Assembly (NCBI GenBank): GCA_963830725.1
Contig: CAWHNO010000016.1
Coordinates: forward strand, 186,001-250,000
DNA: 64,000 bases
Direction of reading: 5' to 3'
From: DASSUW01 sp963830725
GTDB lineage: Bacteria > Actinomycetota > Thermoleophilia > Solirubrobacterales > Solirubrobacteraceae
The notes below the pieces were generated by a model that saw nothing but the letters and a program-made list of their open reading frames with translations, was not told where the DNA came from and ran no database searches. The position numbers were made by a program, and so were the translations under genes. Positions 50,497 through 59,086 of this stretch are shown one piece after another. Numbering within the stretch: the stretch's first letter is position 1; every line of letters begins with the position of its first letter.

Positions 50497-51695
50497 ACGG
50501 GCGCCTCCGCCGGCGGGGCGCCGCCGCGGCGCAGCTTGCCGCGCAGTCGCCACAGGTAGACGACGAGGATGTCGGCGCTGACCATCAGGATCACGAGGCC
50601 CTGGATGATCAGCGTGAGGTTCGAGGCCAGCGCGGGCTCGAACACGGCGGGGTCGAGGTTGCGCACCGAGGTGCCGGTGGTGAGCGCCCCGAAGAACAGC
50701 GCCGAGAAGAGTATGCCGGTCGCCGTGTTGCGCCCGAGCAGGGCGACGGCGATCCCGAGGTAGCCGACCGTGCTGATCTGGATCGTGTTGGTCGCCACGC
50801 GGAACTGCCAGCCGAGCACGTCGAGCGCGCCGGCCAGGCCGGCGAACAGGCCGCAGACGGCCATCACGAGGATGTAGTTCCTGCCGACCGAGATGCCGGC
50901 CGTGCGCGCGGCCTCGGGGTTGAAGCCGACGGCCTTGACCTCGTAGCCGGTGCGGGTGCGGTTGAGCAGCACCCAGAAGACGAGCAGCGCGGCGAGCGCG
51001 ATGAAGAGGCCGACGTGGAGGCCCTGGAGCAGCGGCTCGCCCCAGAACACCGGCAGCTTCGCCCCCTCCGCGATGTCGTTGGAGATCGGGACCGAGGTGT
51101 CGGTATCGCTCTGCAGCGGACCGCCGAGGCCGAACAGGAACACGCCGGTCCAGATCGCGATGTAGTTGAGCATGATCGTCGAGATCACCTCGTGCGCGCC
51201 CGAGACGGCCTTCAGCAGACCGGCGATCGCCCCCCACGCCGCGCCCCCCAGGCAGGCCGCGACCATCGCGAGCAGGACGTGGAGCAGCGCCGGCATCGTC
51301 GCGAACGAGGAGCCGACCCAGACGGCGAAGTAGGTGCCGACGAGGTACTGGCCCTGGCCGCCGATGTTGAAGAGGCCGCAGCGGAAGGCGAACGCGACGG
51401 CCAGGCCGGTGAGGATCAGCGGCGTCGTGACGATCAGCGTCTGCTGGAGGTTCAGCTCGGCGACGATCCGATCGTCCTCACTGATCCACGGGAAGAACCA
51501 GTTGAGGCCGGTGCCGTCGAAGATCGCCTTGTAGGTCTCGATCGGGTTGCCGCCGGTCGCGAGCACGACGAGGCCGCCGATGATGAAGGCGAAGATCACC
51601 GTGACGATCGGCGTGATGATGCCGCCGCCGCGCAGGTAGGTCGACAGGCGGCCCGCGACCGTGACGGGTACGTCGGTGTCGGGCTCGGCGCTCAC
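50493..51695 (-). CDS. Nucleoside ABC transporter permease 1
   Basis: A 400-residue membrane permease of the BmpA/RbsC-like family (YufP/NupP type) with about nine hydrophobic segments. The family motif FRCGLFNIGGQGQYLVGTYF lies near residue 110 and the EAA-like loop is FNPEAARTAGISVGRNYILV. An N-terminal cytoplasmic stretch of 30 residues precedes the first helix. The start overlaps the ATPase gene's end by four bases. It completes the order bmpA, ATPase, permease 1, permease 2. Confidence 0.92.
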   Translation of the reverse strand: MSAEPDTDVPVTVAGRLSTYLRGGGIITPIVTVIFAFIIGGLVVLATGGNPIETYKAIFDGTGLNWFFPWISEDDRIVAELNLQQTLIVTTPLILTGLAVAFAFRCGLFNIGGQGQYLVGTYFAVWVGSSFATMPALLHVLLAMVAACLGGAAWGAIAGLLKAVSGAHEVISTIMLNYIAIWTGVFLFGLGGPLQSDTDTSVPISNDIAEGAKLPVFWGEPLLQGLHVGLFIALAALLVFWVLLNRTRTGYEVKAVGFNPEAARTAGISVGRNYILVMAVCGLFAGLAGALDVLGWQFRVATNTIQISTVGYLGIAVALLGRNTATGILFSALFFGALTTGTSVRNLDPAVFEPALASNLTLIIQGLVILMVSADILVVYLWRLRGKLRRGGAPPAEAPV

Positions 51696-53221
51696 GCCGC
51701 AGCCTCCTTGCGCCCGCCGCCGGTCATGTAGACGCCGAAGTCCTCCTCGGACGCCGACGGGTCGAGCTCGGCGGCGATCTCGCCCTCGTAGATCACGAGC
51801 GCGCGATCGCTGAGCGAGCGGATCTCCTCGAGCTCCAGCGAGATGAGCAGGATCGCGCGGCCCTTGTCGCGCTCCTCCACCAGCCGGCGGTGCACGAACT
51901 CGATCGCGCCTACGTCGAGCCCGCGCGTGGGCTGGGCGGCGATCAGCACCTTCGGGTCGGACGAGATCTCGCGTGCGATGACGACCTTCTGCTGGTTGCC
52001 GCCCGACAGCGACGAGGCCAGCGTCTCGGCCTTGCCGCCGCGCACGTCGTACTCCGTGAGCAGCCCGCGGGCGCGGTCGTCCATCTTCTTCGGCGACAGC
52101 CAGCCCCAGCGCGTCATGTCCGGCCGGCGATAGCCGTGCAGGGAGATGTTCTCCGCCAGGTCGAACTGGAGCACGAGCCCGCGGCGGTGGCGGTCCTCGG
52201 CGATGTGGCCGATCCCAGCGTCGATCATCTCGCGCGGGCTACCGCCGGTGACGTCCTTGCCGTCAATGAGGATCTGGCCGGATTCGATGTGCCGCAAGCC
52301 CGTGATGGCCTCGATCAGCTCGCTCTGCCCGTTCGCGTCGACGCCGGCCAGGCCGACGATCTCGCCGGCACGGACCTGCAGTCCGAGGCCCCGTACGGCG
52401 GGGAGCCCGCGGTCGTCGACGACGTGGAGGTCGCGCACCTCGAGCACCGGCTCGCCCGGCGTGTGCTCGGGCTTGTCGACGCGGAGCAGGACATCGCGGC
52501 CCACCATCAGCGTGGCCAGGCTGCGCTCGGTCGCCCCTTCGGTCGGCACCGTGTCGATCTTCTTGCCGCGCCGCAGGACGGTCACGCGATCGGCGATGTC
52601 GAGCACCTCGTTGAGCTTGTGCGAGATGAAGACGACCGAGGTCCCGTCCGCCGTCAGCGTGCGCAGGACCTTGAACAGGTCCTGCGACTCCTGCGCGGTG
52701 AGCACGGCCGTCGGCTCGTCGAGAACGAGCACCTTGGCGCCGCGGAACAGCGCGCGCAGGATCTCCACGCGCTGCTGGGCGCCGACGCCGAGGTCCTCGA
52801 CCTTGGCCTCCGGCCGTATCGCCAGCCCGTACTGCTCGCTCAGCGAGCGCGCGCGGCGCACCGCCTCCCTGTAGTCCAGCAGCGGCCCGCGCGAGGGCTC
52901 GGTCCCCAGCACCAGGTTCTCGGCCACGGTCATCACCGGGACGAGCATGAAGTGCTGGTGGACCATGCCGATGCCCAGCCCGATCGCCCGCCGCGCGGAG
53001 TCGATCCTGACCGGCTCGCCGTCGAGGAGGATCTCGCCCTCGTCCGGGTGGTGGAGCCCGTAGAGGACGTTCATCAGGGTCGACTTGCCGGCGCCGTTCT
53101 CCCCGAGCAGCGCGTGGATCTCGCCGCGTTTCAGCTCGAAGTCGATCGCGTCGTTCGCGACCAGCGAGCCGAAGCGCTTCGTGATCCCGCGCAGCTCGAG
53201 GGCGGGTGAGTCGCCGGGCAT
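51692..53221 (-). CDS. Nucleoside ABC transporter ATPase (double)
   Basis: A 509-residue protein with two ABC domains, as in sugar and nucleoside importers (YufO/NupO). The first has LLGENGAGKSTLMNVLYG, LGVGAQQRVEILRAL and VLVLDEPTAVLT. The second has the degenerate Walker A GLAGVDANGQSELIEAITGL, signature LSGGNQQKVVIAREI and AAQPTRGLDVGAIEFVH (D-loop region, with Q replacing E at the Walker B glutamate). The ATG at 53221 is chosen; the few upstream codons lack a valid start. It follows bmpA by 23 bases. Confidence 0.93.
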   Translation of the reverse strand: MPGDSPALELRGITKRFGSLVANDAIDFELKRGEIHALLGENGAGKSTLMNVLYGLHHPDEGEILLDGEPVRIDSARRAIGLGIGMVHQHFMLVPVMTVAENLVLGTEPSRGPLLDYREAVRRARSLSEQYGLAIRPEAKVEDLGVGAQQRVEILRALFRGAKVLVLDEPTAVLTAQESQDLFKVLRTLTADGTSVVFISHKLNEVLDIADRVTVLRRGKKIDTVPTEGATERSLATLMVGRDVLLRVDKPEHTPGEPVLEVRDLHVVDDRGLPAVRGLGLQVRAGEIVGLAGVDANGQSELIEAITGLRHIESGQILIDGKDVTGGSPREMIDAGIGHIAEDRHRRGLVLQFDLAENISLHGYRRPDMTRWGWLSPKKMDDRARGLLTEYDVRGGKAETLASSLSGGNQQKVVIAREISSDPKVLIAAQPTRGLDVGAIEFVHRRLVEERDKGRAILLISLELEEIRSLSDRALVIYEGEIAAELDPSASEEDFGVYMTGGGRKEAAA

Positions 53222-53244
53222 CGGCTTGGTGTTCTGCGTCTCGG

Positions 53245-54295
53245 CTACTTGACCTCCGCCGGGATGTCGGTGATCTCGCCGTCGATGATCTGCTGCTTGA
53301 TCTCCTCCATCTGATCGGCGAACGGCTGGCCGTCGGCGTTGAGCTTGCCGAGGGCGACGCCATCGTTCTTGAGGTCGAAGAGCTGGTCCTCGCCGCCGGC
53401 GAACGCGCCGTCCTGGACGGCCTTCGCGGTCTCGAACACGGCCACGTCGACCTTCTTCTGGGCCGACGTAAGCATGTGGTCGCCCAGGTAGCCCTGGTCG
53501 GCGTCGACGCCGATGCCGAGCACGCCCTTCTCCTTGGCCGCGTCGAGCGCGCCCAGGCCGCACTGACCGGCGACCTGGAAGACGACCTGCGCGCCTTCGG
53601 CGATGTGGTTGAGCGCGATCTCCTTGCACTTCGCCTGGTCGACGAAGTCCTGCGAGTAGTCGCTCAGCGTCTCGAAACCGGGGTCGACCTTCTTGGCCGC
53701 TGCCTCGTAGCCGGCGATGTACGCGTCGACCGGCGGGAGCTTCTGGCCGCCGACCGAGGAGAGCACCATGTCGCCGCCCTTCTCCTTGGTCACCAGCGCG
53801 GCGAGGTAGCCGACCAGGTAGCCGGCCTCGTTCTCCTTGAACAGCAGGCCGCGCACGTTGGCGGGCTTGCCCTTCAGCCCGGCCTGCGGGAAGTCGATGA
53901 TCGCGAAGTTCGTATCCGGGAACTGCTTGGCGACCGTGGCGATCGAGTCCGACATCAGGAAGCCGACGCCGATCACGAGGTCGTACTTCTGCTGGGCCAG
54001 CGTCGAGAGGTTCGGGACATAGTCGGTGTCGGACTCGGAGGTCAGCACCCGGCCCTCGACCCCGAGTTCAGACTTCGCCCGCTCGAGGCCCTCGTTCGCG
54101 AGCTGGTTGAAGGAGCGGTCGTTGAGGCCGCCGATGTCGGTGACGAGACCGACCTTGATCGCCGGCTTCTCCTCCTGAGCTGTACCCGACCCGCCGAGTG
54201 GGCTCCTCCTCGTCCTCGCCGCATCCTGCGGCCACGAGTCCCAGAATGAGCACGAAAGCCGCGAACAGGATCGCGGCGAGGCTGCGCTTTGGCAC
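53245..54295 (-). pseudogene. BmpA-family nucleoside-binding lipoprotein, frameshifted
   Basis: The purine/nucleoside receptor of the importer. From GTG 54295 the signal PKRSLAAILFAAFVLILGLV ends in lipobox AAGC (followed by an acidic EDEEE run). Near 54195-54215 the frame breaks, and the mature protein resumes in another frame: AQEEKPAIKVGLVTDIGGLN, DRSFNQLANEGLERAKSELG, and so on to DYVPNLSTLAQQKYDLVIGV and the stop at 53245. One base repairs it. The break sits just after the lipobox in a low-complexity linker. With permease 2 and punA it is one of three broken genes in this locus. Confidence 0.85.
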
Positions 54296-54349
54296 TTCTA
54301 CGTCCTCCAGAAAGTAAGGGTTCCTGAGGCGGCGGCAGCCTAGACGGTC

Positions 54350-55360
54350 CTACGGCCGCCGGGGAAATCCGAGTCTTGCGAGCAGCCCCTCCTTCACCGC
54401 ATCCTCCGCAAAACCGGACTCCACGCCGAGCCGCGTGACGTCGATCAGCTGTTCCTCCTCGAAGCCGTGATGCTCGCGCGCCACGGCGTACTCTGCGCCG
54501 ATACTACATCCGAAATAGGGCGGGTCGTCGGAGCCGAGGGTGACCCGTACCCCGGCCTCCCGGAGCGCACCTAACGGATGGTCCTCGTAGCTGGGGAAGA
54601 CGCCGGTGGCCACGTTCGAGCTCGGACACACCTCGAGGACGACGCCGCGCTCGCCCAGCTCGGCCACCAGAGCGGGGTCCTCGATCGCCCGCACGCCGTG
54701 CGACATCCGCTCGATCGGCAGCTCGAGCGCGGCCCGCACCGAGTCCGGCCCGTCGTGCTCGCCGGCGTGCACCGTGCAGCCCAGGCCCGAGCCGGCGGCG
54801 ATCTCGTACGCGCGCGCGAACAGGCTGGCCGGCCACGCGGCCTCGTCGCCGACCAGGTTGAACCCGACCACGTACGGATGCCGGTCCTCGGCGTGCCGGC
54901 GCGCGATCGCCTCCGCCGCCTCGACCCCGAAGTTGCGCACCGCGGCGATCACGATCCGCGCCTCGATCCCGTGCGCGTCGCGCGCGTCGTCGATGCCCTG
55001 GGCGATGCCGGCGTAGTGGTCGGCGTCCGAGAGGCCGACCGCCGCGGCATGGTCGGGCGAGGCGATGACCTCGACATAGAGCGTGTTCTCGGCGGCGCAG
55101 CCCGCCAGGTACTCGTAGGTGACGTCGCGGTAGTCCTCCGGGGTGCGGATGACGCTGGCGGCGAGGTCGTAGGTGCGCAGGAAGTGCAGGAAGTCGCTCC
55201 ACTCGAACTCGTCGTCGCTTCGGAACACGCCCTCCGGGACCGGCAGGCCGTTGCGCTGGGCGAGGCGGCGGATGAGCGCGGGCGGCGCGGTGCCCTCGAG
55301 GTGGACGTGCAGCTCGGCCTTGGGCAGCGTCGTGTCCGGGGCCGGGACGTCGAGCTTCAT
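54350..55360 (-). CDS. add: Adenosine deaminase
   Basis: A 336-residue zinc hydrolase turning (deoxy)adenosine into (deoxy)inosine. The metal motif HVHLEGTAPPALIRRLA is at residue 18, the second ligand and catalytic region in TVHAGEHDGPDSVRAA, and SDDPPYFGCSIGAEYAVA carries the catalytic aspartates near residue 275. Length and motifs are normal. It overlaps the deoA stop by four bases and belongs to the salvage operon with deoA, punA and the CYTH-Cdd gene. Confidence 0.95.
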   Translation of the reverse strand: MKLDVPAPDTTLPKAELHVHLEGTAPPALIRRLAQRNGLPVPEGVFRSDDEFEWSDFLHFLRTYDLAASVIRTPEDYRDVTYEYLAGCAAENTLYVEVIASPDHAAAVGLSDADHYAGIAQGIDDARDAHGIEARIVIAAVRNFGVEAAEAIARRHAEDRHPYVVGFNLVGDEAAWPASLFARAYEIAAGSGLGCTVHAGEHDGPDSVRAALELPIERMSHGVRAIEDPALVAELGERGVVLEVCPSSNVATGVFPSYEDHPLGALREAGVRVTLGSDDPPYFGCSIGAEYAVAREHHGFEEEQLIDVTRLGVESGFAEDAVKEGLLARLGFPRRP

Positions 55361-56652
55361 CGGATCCTCCCGGCGATCACCGGCCGCTCGGGCGGGGGCA
55401 CGGCGCCGACCCGGACGGCCGCGTGCAGCCCGGCGATCGCCTCCTCGGCGGCCGCGTGGTCGCGGGCGTGGACCACTGCGAGCGGGCGGTGCGGCCCGAC
55501 CTCGGCGCCGACGGGCGCGATGTCGGTGATCCCGACGGCGGGGTCGATGACGTCGTCCTCGCGCCGGCGGTTGCCGCCGAGGCCGGTGACGACGAGCCCG
55601 ACCGCGCGGCAGTCCATCAGCGTCACCACGCCGGGTCCCGGCGCCTCGACGGGCATGACCACGGGCGCGGCGGGCAGGTGGCGTTCGGGCGCCTCCATCA
55701 GGTCAGCCGGCCCACCGAGCGCGGCGACCATCGCGGCAAAGTGCTCCGCGGCCGCACCGCTGTCGAGCGCCCGCTGTGCGGCCGCGCGGCCGTCCTCCGC
55801 CAGTCCGCCCTGCTCGATCAGCGAAGCGGCGAGCGCGAGCGTCACCTCGTGCAGTCGCGGCTCGCGCGTGCCGGTGAGGTAGTCGATCGCCTCGCGGACC
55901 TCGACGGCGTTGCCGGCCGTCGTCCCCAGCACCTCGTCCATGTCGGTCAGCAGCGCGACGGTCGGCAGGCCGGCGCCGCCCGCCACATCGACCAGCGCGC
56001 GCGCCAGCTCGTCGGCGTCCTCGCGCGCGGCCATGAAGGCGCCGGAGCCGAACTTGACGTCCATCACCAGCGCGTCGAGCCCGGCCGCCAGCTTCTTGGA
56101 CAGGATCGAGGCGACGATCAGGGGCAGCGACTCGACCGTGCCGGTGGCGTCGCGGATCGCGTACAGGCGGCGGTCGGCGGGCGCCACCTCGGCGGTCTGG
56201 CCGACGATCGCGCAGCCGACCTCGTCGACGACCTTCTGCAGCCGGCCGACCTCCGGCTTGGTGTCGTAACCCGGGACGGTGTCGAGCTTGTCGAGCGTGC
56301 CGCCGGTGTGGCCGAGGCCACGGCCCGAGATCATCGGCACGGCGCCCCCGCAGGCGGCGACGATAGGCGCCAGCATCAGCGAGACCTTGTCGCCGACGCC
56401 GCCCGTCGAGTGCTTGTCCAGCACGGGGCGGTCGAGGTCCCACTGCAGCACCTCGCCGGAGTGGGTCATCGCCGAGGTCAGCGCGACGCGCTCGTCCTGC
56501 TCCATCCCGCGCAGGAAGAGCGCCATGGCGAGGGCGCCGACCTGGGCGTCGGACAGCGAGCCGTCGGTGATGCCGTCGACCAGGAAGCCGATCTCCTCGG
56601 CGGTCAGCGCGTGCCCGTCGCGCTTGCGGCGGATGACCTCAGAGGCGAGCAC
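55357..56652 (-). CDS. deoA: Thymidine/pyrimidine-nucleoside phosphorylase
   Basis: A 431-residue nucleoside phosphorylase cleaving thymidine or uridine to base and (deoxy)ribose-1-phosphate. The N-terminal helical domain leads to DKHSTGGVGDKVSLMLAPIV, the family signature, followed by MISGRGLGHTGGTLDKLDT. The C-terminal domain (HLPAAPVVMPVEAPGPGVVT) completes it. The GTG at 56652 starts 14 bases inside the end of punA, so translation is coupled. The end overlaps the add start by four bases. Confidence 0.94.
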   Translation of the reverse strand: MLASEVIRRKRDGHALTAEEIGFLVDGITDGSLSDAQVGALAMALFLRGMEQDERVALTSAMTHSGEVLQWDLDRPVLDKHSTGGVGDKVSLMLAPIVAACGGAVPMISGRGLGHTGGTLDKLDTVPGYDTKPEVGRLQKVVDEVGCAIVGQTAEVAPADRRLYAIRDATGTVESLPLIVASILSKKLAAGLDALVMDVKFGSGAFMAAREDADELARALVDVAGGAGLPTVALLTDMDEVLGTTAGNAVEVREAIDYLTGTREPRLHEVTLALAASLIEQGGLAEDGRAAAQRALDSGAAAEHFAAMVAALGGPADLMEAPERHLPAAPVVMPVEAPGPGVVTLMDCRAVGLVVTGLGGNRRREDDVIDPAVGITDIAPVGAEVGPHRPLAVVHARDHAAAEEAIAGLHAAVRVGAVPPPERPVIAGRIR

Positions 56653-57425
56653 AGAACCCGATGATCAGCCGGATCAGGTCGACGGCGGCCTGGTTGGCGT
56701 AGCGCAGTGTCTGCTCGTGCGAGAGCGCCTCGCCGCCCATGCCCTCGGCGAGGTTGGTGATGGCCGAGACGGCGACGACCTTCAGGCCGGCGTGGCGGGC
56801 GAGGATGACCTCCGGGACGGTCGACATGCCCACCGCGTCGGCGCCCAGCGTCCGGAACGCGCGGATCTCTGCCGGCGTCTCGAAGCTCGGGCCGGCCGTG
56901 GCCAGGTAGACGCCTTCGGCGAGCGAGATGCCCAGCTCGCCGGCGACCTCGTGCAGCGTCGCCCGCAGCCCAGGGTCGTATGCGTCACGCAGGCTCGGGA
57001 AGCGCGGGCCGATCTGCGTCGTCGTTCGGGCCCGTGAGCGGGTTGACGCCGAGCATGTTGATGTGGTCGCCGATCGCCATCAGCGAGCCCGGGCCGACCT
57101 CGGCGTTGAGCGAGCCCGCCGCGTTGGTGACGAACAGCGCCTCGGCGCCTGCGGCCTTGAGCGCGCGCACCGGGCCGCGCATGGCGCCCGGGTCGCCGCC
57201 CTCGTAGACGTGCCTGCGGCCCTGAAGGCACGCGACCGGCAGCCCGGACAGCGTGCCGAGCGCGAGGGTGCCGGCATGGCCGTGGACGCTCGGCGCCGGG
57301 AAGTCCGGCAGCTCGGTGTACGGGATCACCTCTGCGTCCTCGAGCGCGTCGGCGACGGCGCCGAGCCCGGAGCCGAGGATGATGCCGAGCCGCGGGGAGC
57401 GGGCGGCGATGCGGTCCGAGCTCAT
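56639..57425 (-). pseudogene. Purine nucleoside phosphorylase, frameshifted
   Basis: A trimeric-type phosphorylase (PNP I/MTAP). From ATG 57425: RLGIILGSGLGAVADALED, then CLQGRRHVYEGGDP, LFVTNAAGSLNAEVGPGSLM and MLGVNPLTGPNDD. At 57010-57022 the frame breaks. It resumes as QIGPRFPSLRDAYDPGLRAT, GVYLATAGPSFETPAEIRAF, then MSTVPEVILARHAGLKVVAV and VSAITNLAEGM to the stop at 56639. The break falls in a GACGACG run. Both parts are conserved, so a sequence indel is likely. It would convert inosine or guanosine made by Add into base and ribose-1-phosphate. Confidence 0.85.
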
Positions 57426-58324
57426 GACGGTAGGAACTCCGGGCCGAAGGACAGCGGGAGCAGCGTCTCGAGCGTCACGTCGCGCCGCTCGCCGCCCGAC
57501 GAGCACAGGTGCACCACGCCGTCGAGCGGCATGAACTCACGCAGGCGCTGGCGGCAGCCGCCGCAGGGGACGCAGATCGCGTCCGAGTCGGCGATCACGG
57601 CGGCCTCCAGCACGCGCGTGCGGCCGGCCGCGACGAGCACGCCGATGGCCGAGGCCTCGGCGCACTGCCCCTGCGGGTAGGCCGAGTTCTCGACGTTGGC
57701 GCCGGCGTGGATCGAGCCGTCCTCGGCGCGCAGCGCGGCGCCGACGTGGAAGCGCGAGTACGGCGCGTGCGCGCGCCCCATCGCCTCGCGCGCCGCGGCG
57801 ATCAGCGCCTCGGCGCCGAGCAGGCGGTCCGAGTAGGAGTCGGTGAGGACCTCCTCGATGCCGAGCTCGGCCTGGAGGTGCGCGACCTTCTCGCGCTCGG
57901 CCGCCAGGTCCGAGTCCGGCGCCGCCACGCCCTCGAGCTCGACGAACGAGCCGAGCCCTGCGACCTCGTCGAGATGGATCCGCACGCCGTCCCACAGCAG
58001 CAGATGTCGCTCCTTCTCGACCACGACCAGCGTGCCGAGCGCGGCGTCGAGCGAGGCCCGCAGCTCGTCCGGGTCTTCGACCCGCGTGAGCCGATACCGG
58101 CTCTCGCGCGCAGCCGCCTCGTCGGGCCGGTCGTACTGGATCAGCACCGCCCCGGCGCCATCCTCCTCGCGCAGCTTGAGCCGGCCGCTGCGCGAGCGGA
58201 AGTACGTGTCGCGCTGGTGCAGCACGCCGCGATCCTCGGCGCCCAGCTCACGGCAGACCGCCAGCGAGCGCGCGGGATCCGGGTCGAGCGCCTTCAGCTC
58301 GATGTTGCGACGAGGCGTGGACAT
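57422..58324 (-). CDS. CYTH domain fused to cytidine deaminase
   Basis: A single 300-residue frame. Residues 1-170 form a CYTH domain (triphosphate tunnel fold; RRNIELKALDPDPARSL, HQRDTYFRSRSGRLKLREE, FVELEGVA near 128). Residues 172-298 are a homotetrameric-type cytidine deaminase with both zinc motifs: VENSAYPQGQCAEASAIGV and ICVPCGGCRQRLREF. The deaminase motif CAEAS has A instead of the usual R after E, a mild deviation. The two modules are joined without a gap (SDRLLGAEALIAAARE). The gene heads the salvage operon and overlaps the punA start by four bases. Why a triphosphate-binding module is attached to a cytidine deaminase is unclear; it may sense or cleave a triphosphate. Confidence 0.9.
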   Translation of the reverse strand: MSTPRRNIELKALDPDPARSLAVCRELGAEDRGVLHQRDTYFRSRSGRLKLREEDGAGAVLIQYDRPDEAAARESRYRLTRVEDPDELRASLDAALGTLVVVEKERHLLLWDGVRIHLDEVAGLGSFVELEGVAAPDSDLAAEREKVAHLQAELGIEEVLTDSYSDRLLGAEALIAAAREAMGRAHAPYSRFHVGAALRAEDGSIHAGANVENSAYPQGQCAEASAIGVLVAAGRTRVLEAAVIADSDAICVPCGGCRQRLREFMPLDGVVHLCSSGGERRDVTLETLLPLSFGPEFLPS

Positions 58325-58338
58325 GGGGCGAGCCAGGG

Positions 58339-58397
58339 GCGAGCCTAGTCGGGCCTCGTCGTGCGACGAGGGGCGGGCACCGGCGCGAGCCTAGTCG
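58339..58397. promoter_or_regulatory. Repeats in the divergent CYTH-Cdd / upp promoter gap
   Basis: GCGAGCCTAGTCG occurs exactly at 58339-58351 and 58385-58397, 46 bp apart. Between them CCTCGTCG/CGACGAGG forms an 8-bp-arm palindrome with a 2-bp centre (58354-58371). All lie in the 123-bp gap between divergent salvage genes. A shared regulator controlling both directions is plausible; its identity is unknown. Confidence 0.5.
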
Positions 58398-58447
58398 AAC
58401 CTTCTCGCGCCGGGATGAGACCTCGGGCGGCGCGTCCTAGTAGGTTC

Positions 58448-59086
58448 ATGCCAGGGATGGAGGGCGTCACCGTTGTCGACCATGTTCTGCTGCGCAGGCT
58501 CGTCTCGATCCTGCGCGACAAGGGCACGCCGCACGGCGTGTTCCGCCAGACGCTCGACGACGCGGCGATGATCCTCGCGTACGAGGCGATGCGCGGGCTG
58601 CGGCACGACGAGTACGAGCTGCAGACGCCGCTCGAGGGCGCGCAGGGCACGCGGCTGGCCGACGAGGTGGTGCTCGTGGCGATCCTGCGCGCCGGGCTCG
58701 GGCTGGTCGACGGCTTCCTGCGCCTCGTGCCCGACGCGCGCGTCGGCCATCTCGGCATGTATCGCGACGAGGAGGCGCTGCGGCCGGTCGGCTACTACGA
58801 GAACATCCCGTCCGGCGTGAACGCGGCCGAGGTGTTCGTGGTCGACCCGATGCTCGCCACCGGCGGCAGCTCGACGCAGGCGATCGCGCGCCTCAAGCGA
58901 GCGGGCGCGCAGCGGATCACCTTCGTCTGCCTGGTCGCCGCCCCGGAAGGAGTGGACGCGCTGCGTACCGCGCACCCCGAGGTGCCGATCCTGACCGCCG
59001 CGCTCGACCGCGAGCTCGACGACAACGGCTACATCCGCCCAGGTCTGGGTGATGCCGGAGACCGGATCTTCGGGACCGACCGCTGA
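58448..59086 (+). CDS. upp: Uracil phosphoribosyltransferase
   Basis: A 212-residue enzyme converting uracil and PRPP to UMP. The PRPP-binding motif VFVVDPMLATGGSSTQAIA is complete near residue 128, and the C-terminal LDRELDDNGYIRPGLGDAGD closes the active site. LVAILRAGLGLVDGFL is the family's structural core. The ATG at 58448 is used; another ATG three codons later (58457) gives an equally good N-terminus. It is divergent from the salvage operon and overlaps the next gene by 38 bases in another frame. Confidence 0.94.
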   Translation: MPGMEGVTVVDHVLLRRLVSILRDKGTPHGVFRQTLDDAAMILAYEAMRGLRHDEYELQTPLEGAQGTRLADEVVLVAILRAGLGLVDGFLRLVPDARVGHLGMYRDEEALRPVGYYENIPSGVNAAEVFVVDPMLATGGSSTQAIARLKRAGAQRITFVCLVAAPEGVDALRTAHPEVPILTAALDRELDDNGYIRPGLGDAGDRIFGTDR

